Program-made: the position numbers and the translations under genes
Source: Casp-alpha2 sp036337015
Lineage (GTDB): Bacteria > Pseudomonadota > Alphaproteobacteria > Rhodospirillales > Casp-alpha2
NCBI GenBank assembly: GCA_036337015.1
Contig: JAYZEZ010000007.1
Span: forward strand, 310,001 to 374,000
DNA length: 64,000 nucleotides
Reading direction: 5' to 3'
The notes under the pieces: generated by a model
What the model was told of the DNA's origin: nothing
Seen by the model: only the letters and a program-made list of their open reading frames with translations
Database searches by the model: none
Part shown: positions 25,744 through 34,490 of the stretch, one piece after another
Layout: each line of letters starts with the position of its first letter
How positions within the stretch are numbered: position 1 is the first letter of the stretch

Positions 25744-26892
25744 ATGGACCCAATTAGTCTTAGCCAAGCTTTAATTCGTTGCCCTTCTGTAACACCAGTA
25801 GATGCTGGCGCAATTAAATTACTATGTTTGGAGCTAGAAAAGCTTGGCTTTACTTGCCATAAACTTCCCTTTTCTACCAACGATTCGCCTGAAGTTCTCA
25901 ATCTATATGCTCGCATAGGAAAAAAAGGTCCAAATTTTTGCTTTGCTGGCCATACCGATGTAGTTCCAGTAGATGATGAAACCAACTGGAGCGTTAATCC
26001 ATTTGCAGCTGAAATCAAAGATGGTCGATTATATGGCCGAGGTGCTGCTGATATGAAGCCCGCCATAGCAAGCTTCATAGCAGCCAGCGCCCGATTTTTG
26101 GAATCAAGAAATGGTAATTTTTCTGGATCTATTAGTCTTTTAATCACAGGAGATGAAGAGGGAATTGCCATTAACGGGACTTCTAAGGTTTTGGACTGGC
26201 TTACCAAACGCAATGAAATAATTGATGGATGCCTAGTTGGAGAACCAACAAATCCAGAAAAATTAGGCGAAATGGTTAAAATTGGCCGCCGTGGCTCCAT
26301 TTCAGCTAATATCACTGTCCATGGTGTCGGTGGACACGTCGCATATCCACACTTGGCTAAAAATCCTATACACACACTGATGGATATGTTGAGATCAATT
26401 ATTGATACACCAATTGATAGTGGCACCGAACATTTTCCACCCTCAGTTCCTGTAATTACCTCCATCGACGTAAACAATAAAATTACAAACGTTATACCCG
26501 CCAAGGCATCTGCCAAACTAAATATCAGGTTCAATGATTTGCACACGGGGAATAGCTTAGAAGCCCTTTTAAGGAAACGCTTTGATGCTATCAGCAAGAA
26601 CTATGAAATGTCTGCTAGAATTTCAGGTGAAGCATTCCTTGTGCCTCCGGGACGCCTCAGCACGCTTGTTGTAGATGCTATTGAAGGTGTCATCGGTGTA
26701 AAACCAATACTTAGCACTACCGGAGGAACATCTGATGCACGATTCATCAAAGACTATTGTCCTGTCTGCGAATTTGGCCTAACCAATGAAACTGCTCATA
26801 AAACTGATGAAAATACAAAAATCGAAGATATTCATAAATTAACTGATGTTTATTTTTCCATACTAGACGGCTTCTTTAATGAAATTAATTAA
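25744..26892 (+). CDS. dapE: succinyl-diaminopimelate desuccinylase
   Basis: A 382-residue M20 zinc hydrolase removing succinate from N-succinyl-LL-diaminopimelate. Metal and catalytic residues are visible: H in AGHTDVVP, D in GRGAADMKPA, EE in TGDEEG, and E in GEPTNP. The late histidine is in NETAHKTDE. The dimerisation domain sits in the middle, starting GRRGSISANITVHG. Length matches the proteobacterial family. It forms an operon with dapD. Confidence 0.97.
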   Translation: MDPISLSQALIRCPSVTPVDAGAIKLLCLELEKLGFTCHKLPFSTNDSPEVLNLYARIGKKGPNFCFAGHTDVVPVDDETNWSVNPFAAEIKDGRLYGRGAADMKPAIASFIAASARFLESRNGNFSGSISLLITGDEEGIAINGTSKVLDWLTKRNEIIDGCLVGEPTNPEKLGEMVKIGRRGSISANITVHGVGGHVAYPHLAKNPIHTLMDMLRSIIDTPIDSGTEHFPPSVPVITSIDVNNKITNVIPAKASAKLNIRFNDLHTGNSLEALLRKRFDAISKNYEMSARISGEAFLVPPGRLSTLVVDAIEGVIGVKPILSTTGGTSDARFIKDYCPVCEFGLTNETAHKTDENTKIEDIHKLTDVYFSILDGFFNEIN

Positions 26893-26971
26893 ACTGGATT
26901 TTAAAAACCGATCAAAATAAAGCCTTAATCTAAATCTCTTTGTATAGCATATTTATAAACACCTGATTTAA

Positions 26972-27709
26972 TCAGTAAACAACCTCAGTTAAATACAAGC
27001 CAAATGGTGGTGCCGTGGGTCCACCGGCTGAGCGATCTTTCTTTTGCAACGCCGTCTGGACATCTAAGGCCGTCCATTTTCCCTCACCCACAAGCTTAAG
27101 CGTCCCAACAAAATTACGAACCTGATTATGCAAAAAAGATCGAGCACGAGCACTGACTTCTATTACCTCTCCTTTGCGAATAATTTTTAACTCATCTAAA
27201 GTTTTAACAGGCGAATTAGCTTGGCAATGCACAGCACGAAATGTAGTAAAGTCATGCTTGCCAATCAAAATTTTTGCAGCCTCTTGCATAGCTATCTCGT
27301 CTAATGACACAGGCACTAACCAACTAAAACCTCTTTCCAAACTTAGGGGGGCACGTCGATTAGTAATTCTATAAATATAGGCACGCTGTTTCGCAGACAG
27401 TCTAGCATCAAATTCCTTATTCACCTCTTCAGCATCAAGAATAGAAACGGCTTTGGATTTTAAGTGATAATTAAGCGCATTAACTACAGTATCAGAGTCA
27501 GTGTTGCGTGCCATATCAAAGTGGGCGACTTGGCCTAAGGCGTGAACTCCAGAATCTGTTCGCCCTGCACCGTAAAGTGTAACGATTTCTCCTGAGAATT
27601 TTTCTATAGCCTCTTCTATTGCTTGTTGTACACCTAATCCATTTTTCTGACGTTGCCAGCCTACAAAGTTCGTACCGTCATATTCAATTAAGATTTTATA
27701 CCGGACCAT
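26972..27709 (-). CDS. truA: tRNA pseudouridine synthase A
   Basis: A 245-residue enzyme that makes pseudouridine at positions 38-40 of the tRNA anticodon stem. The catalytic aspartate is in GAGRTDSGVHALGQ. The N-terminal YKILIEYDGTNFVGWQRQ and the C-terminal FLHNQVRNFVGTL are family landmarks. I chose the ATG at 27709; a longer frame reaching 27817 would overlap the end of fmt. Third gene of def-fmt-truA, 88 bp after fmt. Confidence 0.96.
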   Translation of the reverse strand: MVRYKILIEYDGTNFVGWQRQKNGLGVQQAIEEAIEKFSGEIVTLYGAGRTDSGVHALGQVAHFDMARNTDSDTVVNALNYHLKSKAVSILDAEEVNKEFDARLSAKQRAYIYRITNRRAPLSLERGFSWLVPVSLDEIAMQEAAKILIGKHDFTTFRAVHCQANSPVKTLDELKIIRKGEVIEVSARARSFLHNQVRNFVGTLKLVGEGKWTALDVQTALQKKDRSAGGPTAPPFGLYLTEVVY

Positions 27710-27797
27710 TAGTCTTACTATTTTTTTAACTACAGAGAAATTAATCAGACCACTTAAAACTAAATATCTTTCCCATACTAATTTAATGACTCCAATT

Positions 27798-28730
27798 TTA
27801 CTGGAAAATACTACCAACAGCTATTGGGAATCCTCTTAGAAAAGCTTCTGCATTTTGGACTTTTTTACCAGCCCTGCATAATTTAGATAACCGTAGCACA
27901 CCAGATCCACAAGCAACACCCAGACTATTATCTATTAACGTTCCAGGAACAACGAAGGCATCCACCTCTTTTACATCACTGTCCACTTCAACAGCTAAAA
28001 CTTTTAAGCGATGTGCGCCAAATTCAAACCAAACTCCAGGCCAAGGGTTAAGGGCTCGCACTTGGCGTTCTAAATCCTCTGCAGAGCGAGACCAATCAAT
28101 TTTTCCTTCATCACTTCGCAATTTTCCAGCATAGGTCACACCATCCTTTTTTTGAGATTTGGGAGAAAGGATTCCAGCCTCTAAGTTTTTTAAAACTTCT
28201 ACCATCAAACCTGCACCTTTCTTCGCCAACACATCATGCAAGCTTTGAGAGTTCATCCGATCGGAAATTTTAATTTTTTCTTTCGAGTAAACCTGTCCAG
28301 TATCCAACCCCTCTTCGATTTTCATTATACTGACGCCTGTAACACTATCTCCTGCTAAAATCGCTCTTTGTATTGGCGCTGCCCCCCTCCAACGCGGAAG
28401 CAAAGACGCATGTACATTTAAGCAACCAAACCTGGGCGCATTAAATACAGATGCGGGCAACTTTAATCCGTAGGCAACAACAATACCTACATCTACATCT
28501 AGTTTGGAGAACTTATCCTGCTCCTCAATCAATTCTAGATCTATCGGTGTGCGAACAGAAAGACCATGATTTTCTGCATAAGTCTGGATTGGAGATGGGC
28601 GAGACTTTTGGCCCCGCCCTGTTGGTCGGGGCGGTTGACTATACACCGAAACAATTTCATGACCTGCTTCCAATAAAGCCGCCAAAACAGGTACGGCAAA
28701 ATCTGGAGTCCCCATGAAAACTAGACGCAT
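27798..28730 (-). CDS. fmt: methionyl-tRNA formyltransferase
   Basis: A 310-residue enzyme formylating initiator Met-tRNA with 10-formyl-THF. It has the N-terminal MRLVFMGTPDFAVPVL, a folate site in VHASLLPRWRGAAPIQRAI with the catalytic His, and the aspartate in MKIEEGLDTGQVY. The C-terminal tRNA-binding domain begins near VRALNPWPGVWF. It follows def by 35 bp. Together they form the add-and-remove pair for N-formylmethionine. Confidence 0.97.
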   Translation of the reverse strand: MRLVFMGTPDFAVPVLAALLEAGHEIVSVYSQPPRPTGRGQKSRPSPIQTYAENHGLSVRTPIDLELIEEQDKFSKLDVDVGIVVAYGLKLPASVFNAPRFGCLNVHASLLPRWRGAAPIQRAILAGDSVTGVSIMKIEEGLDTGQVYSKEKIKISDRMNSQSLHDVLAKKGAGLMVEVLKNLEAGILSPKSQKKDGVTYAGKLRSDEGKIDWSRSAEDLERQVRALNPWPGVWFEFGAHRLKVLAVEVDSDVKEVDAFVVPGTLIDNSLGVACGSGVLRLSKLCRAGKKVQNAEAFLRGFPIAVGSIFQ

Positions 28731-28765
28731 AGGACATATTCCTCCTTATACGGTAATTTTTTTAA

Positions 28766-29287
28766 TCACTCACTAACAATGCCTTGCTTCTTAGCTTTTG
28801 CAAGTTTTCGAAGAATAATTCCACGCTTTAATGCCGATAAATGATCAACAAACAAAATCCCATCTAAATGGTCCATTTCGTGCTGAATACAGGTTGACAA
28901 TAGTCCATCAGCCTCAAGCTCCTGCGTTTTTCCATCTAAATCTAGATAGCGCACTCGAATTGCATCAGGTCGTTGGATCTCTATATATTGTTCTGGCAGG
29001 GACAAGCACCCCTCTTCATGAGAACGCTCCTTATCTGAAGACCAAATTAATTCAGGGTTTGCCATACAAATAGGATTCTTGGCTTCCTCAGGTTTTGAAA
29101 CATCTACTACGATCACACGCCTGAGATCCCCTACTTGAATTGAAGCCAACCCAATTCCAGGAGCTGAATGCATTGTTTCCAACATGTCGTTCATCAACTT
29201 ACGAATACTTTCATCAACAACGTTGATTGGTTTAGCCTTAAGCTTTAACCGAGGATCCGGTGCAACAATAATTTCTAAAATAGCCAT
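28766..29287 (-). CDS. def: peptide deformylase
   Basis: A 173-residue metalloenzyme removing the formyl group from new proteins. The three signature motifs are GIGLASIQVG (Ser where Ala is usual), EGCLSLP with the metal cysteine, and QHEMDHLDG with the two metal histidines and catalytic Glu. I chose the ATG at 29287 (MAILEI), which matches the family start; an ATG at 29305 would add six residues. First gene of def-fmt-truA, divergent from rmuC. Confidence 0.97.
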   Translation of the reverse strand: MAILEIIVAPDPRLKLKAKPINVVDESIRKLMNDMLETMHSAPGIGLASIQVGDLRRVIVVDVSKPEEAKNPICMANPELIWSSDKERSHEEGCLSLPEQYIEIQRPDAIRVRYLDLDGKTQELEADGLLSTCIQHEMDHLDGILFVDHLSALKRGIILRKLAKAKKQGIVSE

Positions 29288-29374
29288 GATTCTGACTTTT
29301 CTCATTCTATGGGCTGTTTAGTCAAGAGTGGTTTGAGGTTGGCTAACAATGTAACTTAGGGGTATTCTTTAAAT

Positions 29375-30400
29375 ATGGATGAAATACTTATAATTCTAGT
29401 AGTAATCATAGCTGCTATCGTTATTTTTTTTATAGGAAAGCGAAGCGGAAGCGAATCTAATCAAAAGCTAGAACAAATCATTAACTTTCAAGCAGAACTT
29501 AAAGGACATGTGCAACAATCAGGATCAAATCTTGATGCACGCATAGATGGTCTTCAAAAACGAATCGGAGAAGGTCTTGCTAACCAAACTGAAAAAACTG
29601 GAGAAACACTTAAAGGTCTCCATGAGCGATTAGCAGTAATAGACTCTGCACAAAAGAATATCACAGAACTAGGAAACGAAATGCTTGGTCTACAAGATAT
29701 TTTATCAAACAAACAATTAAGGGGTAGTTTTGGAGAATTTCAAATGGAAGCTTTAGTGAAAGATGCATTACCACCTTCAGCTTATGACTTCCAAGCTACA
29801 CTTTCAAACGGAACTCGCGTGGACTGTCTTATCAGGCTCCCATCACCACCAGGAATTATACCGATCGATTCAAAATTCCCATTGGAGGCATATCGAACTA
29901 TTCAACAAGCAGACAACGAAGTAGACAAAAAAAATGCTAAAAGCAATTTTTCACGAGACGTTAAACTACATATTAAACATATCACAGATCGTTATATCAT
30001 CACTAACGAGACTGATTGGGCAATTTTATTCTTGCCGTCAGAAGCTATTTTTGCAGAACTTAATGCTAATTTTGCGAGTATTATTGAAGATGCTCAACGT
30101 AAAAGAGTTGGCTTTACATCACCCTCAACTCTAATGGCATTGGTCAATACTATTGGGGCAATTCTTAAAGATAGTCGTATGAAAGAACAAGCAGGACTTA
30201 TCCAGCAAGAGGTTGGATTAATGTTAAATGATGTTAGACTATTAGACGAACGAGTTAATAAGCTCAAGAATCACTTCCGCCAAGCTACAAAAGACCTAGA
30301 CGATATAGCAACATCCAGCAGCAAAATTACAAAGCGTGGGGAAAAAGTTGAGGATGTAAGTTTAGATGAAGATTCCAAGGCAAATAAGCTCATATCTTAA
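29375..30400 (+). CDS. rmuC: DNA recombination protein RmuC
   Basis: A 341-residue protein with an N-terminal membrane helix (about 4-21) and a coiled-coil segment to about residue 105. The RmuC nuclease-fold domain follows: GSFGEFQMEALVKDALP, DCLIRLP, IPIDSKFPLEAYR, and WAILFLPSEAIFAEL. The family limits inversion between short inverted repeats in E. coli, and the mechanism is still uncertain. It is convergent with recR, another recombination gene, with 19 bp between. Confidence 0.93.
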   Translation: MDEILIILVVIIAAIVIFFIGKRSGSESNQKLEQIINFQAELKGHVQQSGSNLDARIDGLQKRIGEGLANQTEKTGETLKGLHERLAVIDSAQKNITELGNEMLGLQDILSNKQLRGSFGEFQMEALVKDALPPSAYDFQATLSNGTRVDCLIRLPSPPGIIPIDSKFPLEAYRTIQQADNEVDKKNAKSNFSRDVKLHIKHITDRYIITNETDWAILFLPSEAIFAELNANFASIIEDAQRKRVGFTSPSTLMALVNTIGAILKDSRMKEQAGLIQQEVGLMLNDVRLLDERVNKLKNHFRQATKDLDDIATSSSKITKRGEKVEDVSLDEDSKANKLIS

Positions 30401-30419
30401 ATCCAACAAATTAAACACC

Positions 30420-31013
30420 CTAAACTTGTCTTCGATCTTTCAAGGCAGCACCCAAGGTTCCATCATCCAAGTAATCTAATTCTCCGCCAACAGGAACACC
30501 GTGGGCTAATTCAGTGAGCTCAACATCCATCCCAGTAAATCGATCTATTAAATAGTGTGCTGTGGTCTGTCCATCGACAGTAGCGCTTGTTGCTAGAATT
30601 ACTTCTTTAACATTCTCTTCAATTACCCGTTGCATCAAAGAAGAAATATTTAATTCATCTGGACCAACACCATCTAGAGCAGATAGAACTCCCCCTAAAA
30701 CATGATAGCTCCCATTGAAGACCCTAGCCCTTTCCAAAGCCCAAAGATCCGCAATATCCTCAACCACGCAAATTAAAGAAGCATCGCGTTTAGGGTCCTC
30801 GCATAACTGACAAGGATCTAAAGTATCAAGATTTCCACAAGAACTACAGATTTTAGAGTTGTCTAAAGCGTCTTTCAAAGCCGCGATTAATGATATACCA
30901 AAAGTATCCCGACGCTTTAGCAGCTCAAGAACAGCACGCCTTGCAGACCGTGGTCCAAGTCCGGGCAACTTAGATAAAAGGATTATTAAATTCTCAATTT
31001 GTTCAGAAACCAT
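30420..31013 (-). CDS. recR: recombination protein RecR
   Basis: A 197-residue protein of the RecFOR pathway that helps load RecA at gaps. The helix-hairpin-helix near the N-terminus reads LSKLPGLGPRSARRAVLELL. The four-cysteine zinc finger is CSSCGNLDTLDPCQLC. The Toprim domain begins LICVVEDIADLWALE, and the conserved end HGVPVGGELDYLDDGTL is present. It follows ybaB by 16 bp. Confidence 0.97.
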   Translation of the reverse strand: MVSEQIENLIILLSKLPGLGPRSARRAVLELLKRRDTFGISLIAALKDALDNSKICSSCGNLDTLDPCQLCEDPKRDASLICVVEDIADLWALERARVFNGSYHVLGGVLSALDGVGPDELNISSLMQRVIEENVKEVILATSATVDGQTTAHYLIDRFTGMDVELTELAHGVPVGGELDYLDDGTLGAALKDRRQV

Positions 31014-31029
31014 GATTATGGAAATACTT

Positions 31030-31353
31030 TTAAAAAGGAAGCTTCATGCCCGTCGGCAGACCTAATCCTCCAGTCACATCTGACATTTTTTCTTGCGCAG
31101 CTTTCTCAACCTTCCCCTTAGCAAGGTTAAAAGCTAACAAGATCAGGTCTTCAAGAACCTTTGAATCTTCTGGCACAACTAGTGAAGGATCAATCCTAAT
31201 TTTACATGCCTCACCTCTCCCATTCAGTGTAACTTGCACCATATCGCCACCGGAAGACCCAGTGACTTCAATACCTTCCATTTCTTCCTGAACACCTGCC
31301 ATCTTAGACTGGAATTCTTGGGCTTTTTTCATTATATCCCCTAAATTTTTCAT
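31030..31353 (-). CDS. ybaB: YbaB/EbfC nucleoid-associated protein
   Basis: A 107-residue DNA-binding dimer. It starts MKNLGDIMKKAQEFQSKM and contains VEGIE/VTGSSGGDMVQVTLNGRG-type strands (here EGIEVTGSSGGDMVQV) with C-terminal helices. I chose the ATG at 31353, which has GAGG 5 nt upstream; an ATG at 31368 would add five residues. It sits between dnaX and recR, the usual order. A 204-bp gap separates it from dnaX and may hold its own promoter. Confidence 0.94.
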   Translation of the reverse strand: MKNLGDIMKKAQEFQSKMAGVQEEMEGIEVTGSSGGDMVQVTLNGRGEACKIRIDPSLVVPEDSKVLEDLILLAFNLAKGKVEKAAQEKMSDVTGGLGLPTGMKLPF

Positions 31354-31557
31354 ATATGCCTCTTTCATGAAAGTGGTGGGTTTGAACCCTTAAATTTTGA
31401 AGTATGCATAACTATACAGTTATTAAAATTTATTAATTAATTGCTATAGCATATTCTCAAAAAAATTAACCTCGTTATATGAAATTAAGATAAATTATGT
31501 TAACTATAAATTTCCCTTCTTAAAAAAGAAGGAAAGGTAATGGATTAAACTTATCCT

Positions 31558-33120
31558 TTAATCAAGAGTAGTATCTGTATCAGTTTCAAGTTGAGGTGGC
31601 ACCGAAGAAACTGTACGCACTTCTTCTATAGTTGAGCCTGGAAAAGTCTTTAAGACAGCGCGAACAAGCGGATGTTTAGCAACACCTTTTTGATCTATAA
31701 CATCCGATTGCCTAGGAACTGGATTAGATATGTTAAAATCTTGAGACGTAGCATCTGATTGACTTGCGTTAACTGCAGAATTAGAACCATTGTTTGCATC
31801 AACCTGCGCAACAGGGGAATTTTTTCCCCTTTCTTCAGGCGATATCAACGACCTTGCAGGAAGCTCTTCATTTTGACCGGAAGATGAGGCCTCCTGACTA
31901 TCCTTGTTCAAAACTTCTGTTACGTTATGATTAGAATATTCATCAATTTTTCGAATAGCTTCTTCAGGAGTTGGCAGTTCTGCAGTATAAGCTAGGCGTA
32001 CTATTATCATTTCAGCGGCTTGAATTTGGGAAGGCGCTTCACGAACTTCATTTAATCCCTTTAAAAGCATCTGCCAAAAACGAGCTAAAGTCGCCATTGT
32101 CAGTTGGCTTTCGAGCTCAGCACCCTTCGATCTTTCCATTTCTGGCACTTCTAGAGACTGAATGGTAGAGGGCACAACTTTAATACGTGTCAACCAGTGA
32201 GTAATATCCAACAAGTCTTCTAATATTGCTAGAGGGTCAGAACCTTCACTATAAAGTTTGCTAAGTATTTCTAAAGCACTAGATACATCACCCCTCATTG
32301 TCGCTTCTAAAAGGGAAAACCCTCTTGAACGATCAGCTAGGCCCAGCAAAGATCGAACGTCATCATCAACGATCTCTTTAGCTCCTAAATTTGAATTGGA
32401 AATAACTTGATCTAGCAAACTCAAACCATCACGCACACTACCTTCTGAAGCACGTGCAATCAGATGAAGGGCCCCATCAGAAAATCGAGCCCCTTCGGCA
32501 TTAGCAATAAATGCGAAATGTGATTTAAGGGTTTGTATTTCAACACGTTTAAGATCAAACCTCTGACAACGGCTTAGCACGGTCACAGGCACTTTGCGAA
32601 TTTCTGTAGTAGCGAATATGAACTTTACGTGCTCTGGTGGTTCTTCCAATGTTTTCAACAAAGCATTAAAAGCATGACGAGAAAGCATGTGAACTTCGTC
32701 TATTATATAAATTTTAAATCTTGATACAGTTGGACGATAGCGAACACCATCTATTACCTCACGAATATCATCTACACCAGTACGGCTAGCCGCGTCCATT
32801 TCTATAACGTCCACATGTCGGTCTTCGGAAATAGCTATACAATTTTCGCAAATTCCACAGGGTTTTGGTGTCGGCCCTCCATCCCCTTTTGCACCACTAC
32901 AATTTAAAGCACGTGCAACAATCCTTGCTGTTGAAGTTTTTCCAACTCCACGAACGCCTGTGAGAATATATGCTTGAGCTAACCGTTTTGAATTTATGGA
33001 ATTTGTCAGGGTTCTCACCAAGACATCTTGTCCGATTAAATCGGCAAAGGTTGTAGGACGGTATTTGCGTGCAAACACCTCATAAGAAGAATCAGTTTTT
33101 GTTGAAGCGTTTTCGTTCAT
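31558..33120 (-). CDS. dnaX: DNA polymerase III subunits tau (and possibly gamma)
   Basis: A 520-residue clamp-loader ATPase. The N-terminus is EVFARKYRPTTFADLIGQD. It has Walker A GVRGVGKTSTARI, a zinc site with cysteines in NCSGAKG and CGICENC, Walker B IIDEVHML and sensor ATTEIRKVPVTVLSRCQR. Residues from about 370 on form a linker and a short C-terminal region ending in HPLVRAVLKTFPGSTIEEV. I chose the ATG at 33120. The frame stays open to 33255, but that extension runs through the SRP RNA gene. At codons 432-434 is a slippery A AAA AAT with a -1 frame stop soon after, so a shorter gamma-like product of about 440 residues is possible. Head of dnaX-ybaB-recR. Confidence 0.96.
   Translation of the reverse strand: MNENASTKTDSSYEVFARKYRPTTFADLIGQDVLVRTLTNSINSKRLAQAYILTGVRGVGKTSTARIVARALNCSGAKGDGGPTPKPCGICENCIAISEDRHVDVIEMDAASRTGVDDIREVIDGVRYRPTVSRFKIYIIDEVHMLSRHAFNALLKTLEEPPEHVKFIFATTEIRKVPVTVLSRCQRFDLKRVEIQTLKSHFAFIANAEGARFSDGALHLIARASEGSVRDGLSLLDQVISNSNLGAKEIVDDDVRSLLGLADRSRGFSLLEATMRGDVSSALEILSKLYSEGSDPLAILEDLLDITHWLTRIKVVPSTIQSLEVPEMERSKGAELESQLTMATLARFWQMLLKGLNEVREAPSQIQAAEMIIVRLAYTAELPTPEEAIRKIDEYSNHNVTEVLNKDSQEASSSGQNEELPARSLISPEERGKNSPVAQVDANNGSNSAVNASQSDATSQDFNISNPVPRQSDVIDQKGVAKHPLVRAVLKTFPGSTIEEVRTVSSVPPQLETDTDTTLD
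31799..31830 (-). other. candidate -1 frameshift site in dnaX
   Basis: Codons GGA AAA AAT (432-434) contain the heptamer A AAA AAT in the right phase for a simultaneous -1 slip. It lies inside the perfect inverted repeat GGGGAA-AAAA-TTCCCC (31829-31814). After a slip the codons TTC CCC TGT TGC GCA GGT are read, then TGA at 31801-31799. A short stem CCTG/CAGG follows a few bases downstream, and AAAGGGG directly upstream resembles a Shine-Dalgarno. E. coli dnaX makes gamma by a -1 slip at nearly the same codon number. Confidence 0.4.
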
Positions 33121-33159
33121 TGGTCCCAAACGAACAAGAAATTCTAAAAATAATAAGGT

Positions 33160-33253
33160 GGGAGACTGAAACCGACCCAAGCAAAAACTCGTTACGGCTG
33201 CTTCCTTCCGGACCTGACCGGGTTGGCGAGAAGCTTGTCCAGCCCAGTCTCCC
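33160..33253 (-). ncRNA. ffs: signal recognition particle RNA, small bacterial type (4.5S)
   Basis: About 94 nt on the minus strand, starting GGGAGACTGG and ending CAGTCTCCC, which pair to close a long hairpin. The apical domain carries the conserved Ffh-binding core GGTCAGGTCCGGAAGGAAGC, including the GGAA tetraloop and the asymmetric loop. This is the short Gram-negative form without an Alu domain. It lies 39 bp upstream of the dnaX start. A perfect TATAAT sits 7 bp before its 5' end. Confidence 0.97.
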
Positions 33254-33260
33254 AAAATAA

Positions 33261-33266
33261 ATTATA
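33261..33266 (-). promoter_or_regulatory. -10 element of the SRP RNA gene
   Basis: A perfect TATAAT on the minus strand (33266-33261) lies 7 bp before the RNA 5' end at 33253. The -35 position reads TTTAAG, a weak match. The rest of the gap to nudC at 33528 holds nothing else I can name. Confidence 0.75.
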
Positions 33267-33527
33267 GCAGTCAGTTAGCTTGGCTTAAAGGATTCTCCTT
33301 AATACATTTAGAATAAATACAACATATTTTGAAAAATACTTTTTCCAATATTAACCTTAAACCCAACTAATAAGAAACTTTAGGATCTTTAAGCTCTAAT
33401 TTTTAACTTTGAAACAACATGAAAAAGGAGTGAATTTTAAAGCAAATTATGTATTGCTAAAAGAATATTCAAATCTTGTGACATCAATGTTAGATTTCTA
33501 AATTTTTTGCTTTTAAAAGTCTCTTAA

Positions 33528-34490
33528 ATGGAAGAAGACCTTAAATATACTGGGTTAGAGCTTAACCGAGCTGTAAATCAGCGTAAAGATCCAAAATGGG
33601 TGAGCAAACATCTACGTCACAATGATACTGTCATCATTCCTGTTTGGCGTGGGCTTAATTTGTTCCAATTAGACCCAAGAGGAAACCGACCTCCGAAAGG
33701 TGTCTTTTCTATTGGCAAGCAGGCTCAATTATTTACAAGCAATTCACAGACCACAATATTTCTCGGACTGGTTGATAAAACTGCCTACTTTGCCGTTGAC
33801 ATATCAAGTTTAGATAAGGGAGTAGTTGAGACTATAGTTAAGAATAATGTTTTTAAGAATTTACGCCATATGGGCGCATTAATTTCTAGAGAACAAGGAG
33901 CATTACTTGCATATGCCCGTGGTATGGCACACTGGCACCAGAACCATCTTTTTTGCGGAATTTGCGGTCATCCAACAAACAGCCACAACGGTGGGCACTT
34001 GCTAATTTGTCAAAATCAAGTAAATGCGCATATGCACTTTCCGCGAACTGATCCAGCAGTCATAATGTTAGTAGCCCATCAAAATCCAGAAGGCAAGGGA
34101 CCTGCATGCCTATTAGGAAGACAAAAAAATTGGATAGACGGCATGTACTCCACCCTAGCTGGTTTTGTAGAGCCTGGTGAAAGCCTCGAAGAAGCCGTCG
34201 CCCGAGAGGTCTTAGAAGAATCGGCAATTAAAGTTACAAATATTAATTATAGTTCATCTCAGCCATGGCCTTTCCCAGCATCATTAATGATAGGATTCAG
34301 AGCCCAAGCGAATACCAAAAAGATTAAAGTTGATCATAACGAACTCGAGGATGCTAAATGGTTTGCCCCTGAATATCTTCAGAATTTTATTGCAAATGAT
34401 AAAAAAAACCAAAAATTTAGATTACCGGGAAAAGATTCTATCGCACGTCAACTAATAGAGGAATGGATCATAGATATGATCAGTATTTAA
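33528..34490 (+). CDS. nudC: NudC-type NAD(H) pyrophosphatase
   Basis: A 320-residue Nudix hydrolase cleaving NADH/NAD and able, in E. coli, to remove NAD caps from RNA. The N-terminal regulatory domain spans about 1-135. The zinc ribbon has C143, C146 and C161, but the fourth cysteine is missing (the segment reads CQNQ). The Nudix box starts at G212, GFVEPGESLEEAVAREVLEE, and ends with A233 where Gly is usual. The NudC-specific SQPWPFPASLM follows at 244-254, which fixes the assignment. It is tail-to-tail with pheA with no bases between. Confidence 0.94.
   Translation: MEEDLKYTGLELNRAVNQRKDPKWVSKHLRHNDTVIIPVWRGLNLFQLDPRGNRPPKGVFSIGKQAQLFTSNSQTTIFLGLVDKTAYFAVDISSLDKGVVETIVKNNVFKNLRHMGALISREQGALLAYARGMAHWHQNHLFCGICGHPTNSHNGGHLLICQNQVNAHMHFPRTDPAVIMLVAHQNPEGKGPACLLGRQKNWIDGMYSTLAGFVEPGESLEEAVAREVLEESAIKVTNINYSSSQPWPFPASLMIGFRAQANTKKIKVDHNELEDAKWFAPEYLQNFIANDKKNQKFRLPGKDSIARQLIEEWIIDMISI

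Noticed and set aside
25572..26597. Open frame of 341 codons antisense to dapD/dapE
   Set aside because: It is covered by two conserved genes on the other strand and shows no protein family features.
27710..27817. Longer start for truA
   Set aside because: It would overlap fmt and add 36 non-conserved residues. The ATG at 27709 matches the family start.
31375..31396. tRNA-like T-arm (GGGTTCAAACCC on the minus strand)
   Set aside because: The stem beyond three pairs does not form, and there is no anticodon arm or acceptor stem. It is an isolated short palindrome before ybaB.
33121..33255. N-terminal extension of dnaX of 45 residues
   Set aside because: The open frame runs through the SRP RNA gene on the same strand. 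The normal DnaX N-terminus begins after the ATG at 33120.
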